Shown here: positions 41,473 to 47,321 of the stretch, piece after piece | How the letters are laid out: every line of letters begins with the position of its first letter | Numbering within the stretch: position 1 is the first letter of the stretch | NCBI RefSeq assembly: GCF_000282615.1 | Contig: NZ_AKIY01000327.1 | Location: 1-47,321 of the forward strand | Direction of reading: 5' to 3' | DNA from: Bradyrhizobium sp. YR681 | GTDB taxonomy: Bacteria; Pseudomonadota; Alphaproteobacteria; Rhizobiales; Xanthobacteraceae | DNA length: 47,321 nt | Notes under the pieces: generated by a model | What the model was told of the DNA's origin: nothing | The model's input: the letters and a program-made list of their open reading frames with translations, nothing else | Database searches by the model: none | Position numbers and translations under genes: made by a program

Positions 41473-43400
41473 TGGATTACGCAGGCCGCGTCGCGCAGGC
41501 CGATACCTATCCGAAGATGCTGCGCCTCAACGCGAAGGAGCATGGCAACGAGATCGCGCTGCGCGAAAAGGATCTCGGGCTCTGGCGCGTCTTCACCTGG
41601 AACGACTACCAGACGCGGGTCCGCGATTTCGCGCTCGGCCTGATCGAGCTGGGCCTCGGACGAAACGACGTCATCGGCATCATCGGCGACAATCGGCCGG
41701 ACTGGGTTTCCGCCGAAGTGGCAACGCATGCGATCGGTGGACTGAGCCTCGGGCTCTACCGCGACGTGCTCGACGAAGAGGCCGCCTATCTCCTCACCTA
41801 TGGCGAGGCCCAGCTCGTCTTTGCCGAGGACGAGGAGCAGGTCGACAAGCTGCTCACGCTTGCCGAGCGCGTGCCGCGGCTGAAGCACATCATCTATTCC
41901 GACCCGCGCGGCATGCGGAAATATGACGACCCGCGCCTGATGTCGGCGGAGAAGTTTGCCGAGCTCGGACGCGCCCGCGCCGCGCGCGAGCCGGAGCTGT
42001 ACGATCGCCTCGTCGACGCGACCAAGGGCGAGGATGTCGCGATCCTCTGCACCACGTCGGGCACCACCTCGCACCCGAAGCTCGCAATGCTCGCCGCCGG
42101 CCGTGTGCTCGGCCATTGCGCGACCTATCTCGCGTTCGATCCAAAAGGTCCCGACGACGAATATGTTTCGGTGCTGCCGTTGCCCTGGATCATGGAGCAG
42201 GTCTACGTGCTCGGCAAAGGCCTGCTCTGCCGGATGAAGATCAACTTCGTCGAAGAGCCTGATACGATGATGAACGATCTGCGCGAGATCGCGCCGACCT
42301 TCGTGCTCTTTGCGCCGCGCGTCTGGGAATCGATCGCCGCCGACGTCCGCGCCAAGGTGATGGACGCAACGCCCTTCAAGCAGCGCCTGTTCGATATCGG
42401 CATGAAGACGGGTCTCGCCGCGCTCGCAGAGGGCAAGCGCTCCGGCTTTGCTGACGCCGTCCTGTTCCGGGCATTACGCGACCGGCTCGGCTTCACCCGC
42501 CTGCGCTCGGCCGCGACCGGCGGTGCGGCGCTCGGGCCCGAGACATTCAAGTTCTTCCAGGCCATGGGCGTGCCGCTGCGCACGCTCTACGGCCAGACCG
42601 AGCTGCTGGGTGCCTACACGCTGCATCCCGAGGGCAAGGTCGACCCTGACACGACGGGCGTGCCGATGGCCGACAGCGTCGAGATCCGCATCGACAATGC
42701 CGACGTGCACGGCGTCGGCGAGATCGTGGTGCGGCATCCCAACATGTTCCTCGGCTATTACAAGAACCCCGAGGCCAGCGTTGCCGACATCAAGGACGGC
42801 TGGATGCTGTCGGGCGATGCCGGCTACTTCAACGACAACAAGCAGCTCGTCGTCATCGACCGCATCAAGGATCTCGCGGAAACCTCGCGCGGCGAGCGCT
42901 TCTCGCCCCAGTTCATCGAGAACAAGCTGAAGTTCTCGCCCTACATCGCCGAAGCCGTGGTGCTCGGCGCGGGGCGCGATGCGCTCGCGGCGATGATCTG
43001 CATCCGCTATTCCATCATCTCGAAATGGGCTGAGAAGAACCGCCTCTCCTTCACGACCTACAGCGACCTCGCCTCGCGGCCCGAGGTCTACGCCCTGCTC
43101 AAGAAGGAAGTCGAGACCGTCAACGCCACATTGCCACCGGCGCAGCGCATCTCGCGCTTCCTGCTGCTCTACAAGGAGCTGGACGCCGACGACGGCGAGC
43201 TCACCCGTACGCGAAAAGTGCGCCGCAGCGTCATCAACGAAAAATATGACGGCATCATCAACGCGATCTACCGCGGCGATGCCGCCATCCCCGTCGACAC
43301 CGTGATCCGCTTCCAGGACGGCACCACACAGAGAGTGCGAACGACGTTGCGCGTTGTGGACCTTGGCGGACATGGGCACATCGCGGAGGCTGCGGAGTGA
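41469..43400 (+). CDS. AMP-binding long-chain acyl-CoA synthetase-type protein
   Basis: A 643-residue adenylate-forming enzyme. The A3-like loop reads CTTSGTTSHPKLAML at ~191-205, where the usual TSGTTGxPKG has Ser and Leu at two positions. Further motifs are RSAATGGAALGPETFKFFQA, YGQTELLGAYTLHPEG near 375, the D-loop WMLSGDAGYFNDNKQLVVID with RIKDLAETSRGERFSP, and a C-terminal domain with TRKVRRSVINEKYDGI. It activates a carboxylic acid to its CoA thioester. Liv operons carrying such a gene are thought to couple uptake of aromatic, branched or fatty acids to CoA activation. The substrate is unknown. Confidence 0.9.
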   Translation: MMDYAGRVAQADTYPKMLRLNAKEHGNEIALREKDLGLWRVFTWNDYQTRVRDFALGLIELGLGRNDVIGIIGDNRPDWVSAEVATHAIGGLSLGLYRDVLDEEAAYLLTYGEAQLVFAEDEEQVDKLLTLAERVPRLKHIIYSDPRGMRKYDDPRLMSAEKFAELGRARAAREPELYDRLVDATKGEDVAILCTTSGTTSHPKLAMLAAGRVLGHCATYLAFDPKGPDDEYVSVLPLPWIMEQVYVLGKGLLCRMKINFVEEPDTMMNDLREIAPTFVLFAPRVWESIAADVRAKVMDATPFKQRLFDIGMKTGLAALAEGKRSGFADAVLFRALRDRLGFTRLRSAATGGAALGPETFKFFQAMGVPLRTLYGQTELLGAYTLHPEGKVDPDTTGVPMADSVEIRIDNADVHGVGEIVVRHPNMFLGYYKNPEASVADIKDGWMLSGDAGYFNDNKQLVVIDRIKDLAETSRGERFSPQFIENKLKFSPYIAEAVVLGAGRDALAAMICIRYSIISKWAEKNRLSFTTYSDLASRPEVYALLKKEVETVNATLPPAQRISRFLLLYKELDADDGELTRTRKVRRSVINEKYDGIINAIYRGDAAIPVDTVIRFQDGTTQRVRTTLRVVDLGGHGHIAEAAE

Positions 43401-43430
43401 GGCAGTCAATCACTCAGCGCACCGCCCTTC

Positions 43431-43496
43431 GCCTCTCCCCGCTTGCGGGGAGAGGCCGGAGCGCGTCAGCGATCCGGGTGAGGGGGAGCCTCCGCA
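43431..43496 (+). repeat. left inverted repeat of the DUF559 module
   Basis: It contains a perfect 11-bp hairpin (43432-43455) with a TT loop, then CCGGA...TCCGG, then GTGAGGGGGAGC. It includes the DUF559 stop codon (43466-43468). Confidence 0.85.
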
Positions 43497-43831
43497 AGGG
43501 CGGTGACAATGGTCTCGAGGACGCCAGCCAGATTGCGCAACACGTCGTTGTTCCAGAAGCGCAGGATCCGATAGTTGCGGTCAATCAGCCATTTATCCCG
43601 CACAGCGTCGTGCGCGCTGTCGGCGTGTTGGCCGCCGTCCACTTCAACGATCAGACGGGCTTCGCGGCAGATGAAGTCAACGGTATACGGCCCGATCGGC
43701 TCCTGACGGACGAATTTGTAACCGTTCAGTCTGCGGGCGCGCAGTCGATACCAGAGTTTTCCTTCCGCGTCCGTCAGCGCGGCTCGCAGGCTTCTTGCGC
43801 GCCCGGTCTTGGACTCTTCGGCACCTCTCAT
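43466..43831 (-). CDS. DUF559 (Vsr-like/PD-(D/E)XK fold) endonuclease-type protein
   Basis: About 121 residues. The core reads SLRAALTDAEGKLWYRLRAR, LNGYKFVRQEPIGPYTVDFI and ARLIVEVDGGQHADSAHDAV, then RNYRILRFWNNDVLRNLAGV. The Asp in YTVDF, Glu-x-Asp in IVEVDGGQH and the His fit the active site of the Vsr-like nuclease fold. The Met at 43831 sits at the inner edge of the right repeat and its ribosome site (GGGGGAG) lies within the repeat; the stop lies in the left repeat. An in-frame extension to 43909 is translated repeat. DUF559 function is unproven; a DNA-nicking or repair-linked role is possible. Confidence 0.85.
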   Translation of the reverse strand: MRGAEESKTGRARSLRAALTDAEGKLWYRLRARRLNGYKFVRQEPIGPYTVDFICREARLIVEVDGGQHADSAHDAVRDKWLIDRNYRILRFWNNDVLRNLAGVLETIVTALAEAPPHPDR

Positions 43832-43895
43832 GCGGAAGCTCCCCCTCACCCGCCGCGCCTTGCGCGTCGGCCTCTCCCCGCAAGCGGGGAGAGGC
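43831..43895 (-). repeat. right inverted repeat of the DUF559 module
   Basis: Reverse-complement copy of 43431-43496, with the perfect hairpin at 43871-43894 and an AA loop. The two copies differ mainly in the ~16-nt centre. It ends 16 bp before the LivH start codon. Confidence 0.85.
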
Positions 43896-43911
43896 GAAAG
43901 GCCCATCATAC

Positions 43912-44805
43912 ATGAACACCGCCTTCCTCATCCAGCTCCTGGTCAACGGCCTCGTGGTCGGCACGCTCTATGGCGTGGTCGCGATGTCGTTCGTGCTGAT
44001 CTACAAGGCGACGCAGGTCGTCAATTTTGCGCAAGGCGAGCTGCTGCTGGTCGGCGCCTGGGTGTGCTGGGCGCTGCTCGCCAAATACCAGGTGCCGTTC
44101 TGGATCGGCATGCCGATGACCCTGGTGTTCATGTTCGTGTTCGGCATCGCGATCCAAGTGCTGATCCTGCGACCGATGATCGGCGAACCCATCATCTCCG
44201 TGATCATGGTGACGATCGGGCTCTCGACCGTGCTGCAGGCGACGCTGAAATGGATGTTCGGCGTCAACCCGCAGCCGTTCCCGCGCGTATTCGAGAGCCA
44301 GTCGATCAGCCTGTTCGGGCTCCAGATCCAGACCGTTTATGTCATGAGCCTCGTCGTCTCGGTCGCGATGATGATCGGCATGGCCTGGTTCTTCCGCGCC
44401 TCGAAATACGGCCTAGCCATGCGCGCCACCGCGTTCAACCAGCAGGTCGCGCAGTCGCTCGGCATTTCAGTCAAGAGCGTGTTCGCGATGGCCTGGGCGA
44501 TCTCGGCCACCGTGTCGGCGGTCGCAGGCGTCGTGGTTGCCGTCGTCAACGGCGTGTCCTCGGGACTTGCGGCCTACGGCATCAAGGTGTTCCCGGCGGC
44601 GATCCTCGGCGGGCTCGATTCCGTCGGCGGCGCCGTGCTCGGCGGCATCATCATCGGGCTGCTGGAGAACATCGCGCAATATGTCGACAGCGAATATCTG
44701 CACTGGGGCAATCTCTACGAGATCGCGCCGTTCTACGTCCTCATCATCGTGCTGATGATCAAGCCCTACGGCCTGTTCGGCACCCACGACATCGAGCGGA
44801 TCTGA
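43912..44805 (+). CDS. Liv-type ABC transporter permease (LivH family) of the second system
   Basis: 297 residues with about eight hydrophobic segments. It begins FLIQLLVNGLVVGTLYGVVA, then MSFVLIYKATQVVNFAQGEL and a coupling loop GLAMRATAFNQQVAQSLGIS (EAA-like), and ends KPYGLFGTHDIERI. ATG 43912 is the natural start; the longer frame upstream reads the DUF559 repeat. GAGGCGAAAGG precedes it, partly from the edge of the right repeat, so the insertion may have altered its translation signal. It lies four bases before livM. Confidence 0.93.
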   Translation: MNTAFLIQLLVNGLVVGTLYGVVAMSFVLIYKATQVVNFAQGELLLVGAWVCWALLAKYQVPFWIGMPMTLVFMFVFGIAIQVLILRPMIGEPIISVIMVTIGLSTVLQATLKWMFGVNPQPFPRVFESQSISLFGLQIQTVYVMSLVVSVAMMIGMAWFFRASKYGLAMRATAFNQQVAQSLGISVKSVFAMAWAISATVSAVAGVVVAVVNGVSSGLAAYGIKVFPAAILGGLDSVGGAVLGGIIIGLLENIAQYVDSEYLHWGNLYEIAPFYVLIIVLMIKPYGLFGTHDIERI

Positions 44806-44808
44806 TCC

Positions 44809-45882
44809 ATGGCCGGCCCTGCCCTCATCCCCGCTGGTGATTTCCGCACCTCCTATGCGGCGGACACCACGATCTTCCCGACCACGACGAGCCGCAATTT
44901 TGCGATCGCCGGCGTGCTGGCGCTGTGCCTCGTGCCGCAAGTCCTTGGCGGTTACTGGCTCAGCATCCTGATCCAGATCGGCATCTTCTCGATCGCCGCG
45001 CTCGGCCTCAACATCCTGGTCGGCTTCACCGGCCAGATCTCGATCGGGCACGCCGCCTTCTTCCTGCTCGGCGCCTTCACCTCCGCCTATATCTCCAACA
45101 AAGCGGCGATCCCGGTGTTCTTCGCGATCCCGCTCGCAGGCGTCATCACCGCGCTGGTCGGGCTGATCTTCGGCATTCCGGCGGCGCGACTGAAGGGCCT
45201 CTATCTCGTCATCGCGACGCTGGCGGCCCAATACATCCTGCTCGACTTCTTCTCCCGCGCCGAGTGGTTCACCGGCGGCTCGGTGCCGGCAAGCGCAAAC
45301 CCATTCTCGATCTTCGGCTACACGCTGCGCGGCGACAAGCAATATTTCTACGTCGTGCTGGCCTATGTGCTCTTGAGCTACATCCTCGTCACCAATCTGA
45401 TGCGCACGCGCGACGGCCGCGCGCTGGTGGCGATCCGCGACCATTATCTCTCCGCCGAGATCATGGGCATCAATCTCACGAAATACCGCACGCTGTCGTT
45501 CGGGCTCGCCGCCTTCTTCGCCGGCATCGCGGGCGCGCTCTATGCCCACTACCAGCTCGTGGTGTCGCAGGAAGGGTTCGGCATCGAGCGATCGATCCTG
45601 TTCCTCGCCATGATCATCATCGGCGGCACCGGCTCGATCATGGGCACGCTGATGGGCACCGCTTTCGTGGTGCTGCTGCCCGAGGCGATGGAATTCGCCA
45701 GCCACTATCTCAAGGGCGGCGCGATCGACAAGGCGCTGTCGCTCAACACCAACATCACCTTCCTGCGCGAGATCGCGATCGGGGTGATCATCATCGCATT
45801 CCTGATGTTCGAGCCCGACGGGCTCGCGCATCGCTGGCGGCAGATCAAGGCCTACTGGAAACTCTACCCGTTCTCGCATTGA
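44809..45882 (+). CDS. Liv-type ABC transporter permease (LivM family) of the second system
   Basis: 357 residues, about ten hydrophobic segments. LivM features are GIFSIAALGLNILVGFTGQI, SIGHAAFFLLGAFTSAYISN, RDGRALVAIRDHYLSAEIMG (coupling loop), LSFGLAAFFAGIAGALYAHY and MIIIGGTGSIMGTLMGTAFV. It ends EPDGLAHRWRQIKAYWKLYP. The N-terminal ~25 residues are polar, which is slightly longer than usual. It is coupled closely to livH upstream and followed 46 bp later by the binding protein. Confidence 0.93.
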   Translation: MAGPALIPAGDFRTSYAADTTIFPTTTSRNFAIAGVLALCLVPQVLGGYWLSILIQIGIFSIAALGLNILVGFTGQISIGHAAFFLLGAFTSAYISNKAAIPVFFAIPLAGVITALVGLIFGIPAARLKGLYLVIATLAAQYILLDFFSRAEWFTGGSVPASANPFSIFGYTLRGDKQYFYVVLAYVLLSYILVTNLMRTRDGRALVAIRDHYLSAEIMGINLTKYRTLSFGLAAFFAGIAGALYAHYQLVVSQEGFGIERSILFLAMIIIGGTGSIMGTLMGTAFVVLLPEAMEFASHYLKGGAIDKALSLNTNITFLREIAIGVIIIAFLMFEPDGLAHRWRQIKAYWKLYPFSH

Positions 45883-45928
45883 GCGCGGGCCACTCACTAA
45901 CCAACAAATAAACAGGAGGAGGCAACCA

Positions 45929-47212
45929 ATGAAGACAAAATCCCTTTTGAGCACTGCATCGCTTGCACTTGTGATCGCCGCATTCTCGGCGGGTGCGCAG
46001 GCACAGATCGCGATCGGGCATCTCGCCGATTATTCCGGCGGCACCTCCGACGTCGGCACGCCCTACGGCCAGGCCGTCGCCGACACCTTTGCCTGGGTCA
46101 ACAAGAACGGCGGTGTTGGCGGCAAGCAGCTCAGCGTCGACACCAACGACTACGGCTACCAGGTGCCGCGCGCGATCGCGCTGTACAAGAAGTGGTCGGC
46201 GCCGGACAGCAAGGTCGCGGCAATCATGGGCTGGGGCACCGCGGATACCGAAGCGCTGACCGGCTTCCTCGCGCAGGACAAGATCCCCGATCTCTCCGGC
46301 TCCTACGCCGCCGCCCTCACCGATCCCGAAGGCGTCAGCGGCAAGGCCAAGCCCGCGCCCTACAACTTCTTCTACGGCCCGAGCTATTCGGACTCGCTGC
46401 GTGCGATGCTGATCTGGGCGGCCGAGGACTGGAAGGCCAAGGGCAAGCAAGGCAAGCCGAAGTTCGTCCACATGGGCGCCAACCACCCCTACCCGAACGC
46501 GCCGAAGGCCGCCGGCGAAGCCATGGCGACCGAGCTCGGCTTCGAGGTGCTGCCGCCGCTGGTGTTCGCGCTCGCACCGGGCGACTACAGCGCGCAGTGC
46601 CTGAGCCTGAAATCCTCGGGTGCCAACTACGCCTATCTCGGCAACACCGCCGCCTCCAACATCTCGGTGATGAAGGCCTGCAAGACCGCCGGCGCCGAGG
46701 TGCAGTTCCTCGGCAATGTCTGGGGCATGGACGAGAACGCCGCCAAGACGGCCGGAGACGCCGCCGATGGCGTGATCTTCCCGCTACGCACCGCGGTGAG
46801 CTGGGGCGGCGATGCGCCCGGCATGAAGACGGTGATGGAAATCTCGAAGATGTCCGACCCCACCGGCAAGGTTTATCGCCCGGTGCACTACATCGCGGCG
46901 GTCTGCTCGGCGCTTTACATGAAGGAGGCGATCGATTGGGCCGCCAAGAACGGCGGCGCCACCGGCGAGAACGTCGCCAAGGGCTTCTACCAGAAGAAGG
47001 ACTGGGTCCCCGCCGGTATGGAGGGCGTCTGCAATGCCTCGACCTGGACCGACAAGGACCATCGCGGCACGCTGAAGGTCGACCTCTATCGCACCAAGAT
47101 TTCAGGTGCGACCGACGGCGACCTCAACGATCTCATGGCCAAGGGCACGATCAAGCTCGAGAAGGTCAAGACCGTCGAGCTGCCGCGCAAGCCGGAACTG
47201 CTGGGCTGGTGA
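45929..47212 (+). CDS. ABC transporter substrate-binding protein (Liv/HAAT type) of the second system
   Basis: 427 residues, periplasmic. The signal peptide is LSTASLALVIAAFSAGAQAQ, cut near residue 25. The mature part begins IAIGHLADYSGGTSDVGTPY, then GVGGKQLSVDTNDYGYQVPR and AAIMGWGTADTEALTGFLAQ. FFYGPSYSDSLRAMLIWAAE and a long C-terminal lobe follow; it ends LPRKPELLGW. It is longer than the first system's protein and clearly divergent from it, so a different ligand is likely. AGGAGGAGG-like GGAGGAGGCAACC precedes the start. Position after the permeases, not first, differs from the first operon. Confidence 0.93.
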   Translation: MKTKSLLSTASLALVIAAFSAGAQAQIAIGHLADYSGGTSDVGTPYGQAVADTFAWVNKNGGVGGKQLSVDTNDYGYQVPRAIALYKKWSAPDSKVAAIMGWGTADTEALTGFLAQDKIPDLSGSYAAALTDPEGVSGKAKPAPYNFFYGPSYSDSLRAMLIWAAEDWKAKGKQGKPKFVHMGANHPYPNAPKAAGEAMATELGFEVLPPLVFALAPGDYSAQCLSLKSSGANYAYLGNTAASNISVMKACKTAGAEVQFLGNVWGMDENAAKTAGDAADGVIFPLRTAVSWGGDAPGMKTVMEISKMSDPTGKVYRPVHYIAAVCSALYMKEAIDWAAKNGGATGENVAKGFYQKKDWVPAGMEGVCNASTWTDKDHRGTLKVDLYRTKISGATDGDLNDLMAKGTIKLEKVKTVELPRKPELLGW

Positions 47213-47237
47213 GCCCGGCTATTCCCTCCCACACAAC

Positions 47238-47321
47238 CGTCATCCCCCGCGAAAGCGGGGGATCCAGTACGCCGCGGCCTCTCGAAGAATCTCAGGCGTC
47301 TCTGGAATACTGGGTCCCCCC
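47238..47321. repeat. dispersed palindromic repeat, cut by the window end
   Basis: ATCCCCCGC-GAAA-GCGGGGGAT (47242-47263) is a perfect 9-bp hairpin, followed by CCAGTACGCCGCGGCC and then CTGGAATACTGGGTCCCCC at the edge. It is the same family as 29151-29279. It lies 26 bp after the binding-protein stop and may also act as terminator. Confidence 0.8.

Larger units (their letters stand above)
43431..43895. mobile_element. DUF559 module bounded by 65-bp inverted repeats, inserted in the second Liv operon
   Basis: The left end (43431-43496) and right end (43831-43895) are inverted copies. Both have the hairpin CCTCTCCCCGC / GCGGGGAGAGG, a variable GC-rich centre, GGGTGAGGGGGAGC, and end with TCCGCA. 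The module is antisense to the operon and separates the acyl-CoA synthetase from LivH by about 500 bp, while other genes of the operon nearly touch. No direct target duplication is evident. Whether it moves is not shown; the call is structural. Confidence 0.6.

Noticed and set aside
43795..43911. N-terminal extension of LivH
   Set aside because: The extension is translated inverted repeat; ATG 43912 gives a normal LivH start.
44467..45954. 495-codon open frame antisense to livM of the second system
   Set aside because: Same reasoning: charged, low-complexity product opposite a well-supported permease.

Overview
The window is high-GC, tightly packed chromosomal DNA of an alphaproteobacterium. 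A Bradyrhizobium-type organism (or a close relative in the Nitrobacteraceae) is the best guess. The reasons are the heptose/lpcC/galE/msbA-type lipopolysaccharide locus, two branched-chain-amino-acid-type (Liv) ABC operons, typical small secreted proteins, and several families of short palindromic repeats of the kind scattered through those genomes. No rRNA, tRNA, CRISPR array, prophage or complete insertion sequence was seen.

Layout. (1) About 1-13.8 kb is a cell-envelope region: a truncated FlaA1/CapD-type nucleotide-sugar dehydratase, an O-antigen ligase, hldE, hldD, waaF, an lpcC-type core glycosyltransferase, galE, an MsbA-like exporter and an LpxO-like lipid A hydroxylase. A small HicA/DUF1902 toxin-antitoxin pair sits inside it, and an FAH-family hydrolase and an NTF2-like protein lie between the exporter and the hydroxylase. 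(2) About 14-20 kb is a metabolic and accessory stretch: a secreted BamE-like protein, a 51-residue protein, a LysR regulator divergent from an SDR-tautomerase-MFS operon, and a Baeyer-Villiger-type flavin monooxygenase. (3) About 20-30.5 kb holds an orphan membrane protein with 27-bp tandem repeats. It also holds methionine-cycle genes (ahcY, metK, a MetE-like C-terminal-domain protein), an HTH-methyltransferase hybrid, an exported TPR-caspase protein, and a DUF2167/site-2-protease pair. (4) About 30.4-35.2 kb is a complete Liv operon (substrate-binding protein, H, M, G, F) on the minus strand, with a recognisable promoter/operator. (5) About 35.7-40.3 kb contains a small lipoprotein, purU, a hemD-like gene, a Tat-type proline-rich protein, an MFS transporter and a Crp/Fnr regulator. 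(6) About 40.6 kb to the end is a second Liv-type operon on the plus strand (ATPase, acyl-CoA synthetase, two permeases, binding protein). Its LivF is not in the window. A DUF559 nuclease gene on the opposite strand, bracketed by 65-bp inverted repeats, has been inserted into this operon.

How the parts work together. The first region makes, flips and decorates LPS: heptose supply by HldE/HldD, core assembly by WaaF and LpcC, Gal/Glc supply by GalE, export by the MsbA-like protein, O-chain ligation, and lipid A hydroxylation. The middle region turns over S-adenosylmethionine. The two Liv systems import small organic acids or amino acids, and the second couples uptake to CoA activation.

The most unusual element is the DUF559 module at 43431-43895. 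The gene's ribosome-binding site and stop codon lie inside its flanking inverted repeats, and a related gene-less repeat pair sits at 33867-33970. This resembles the relation between REP repeats and their RAYT enzymes, but with a nuclease of a different family.
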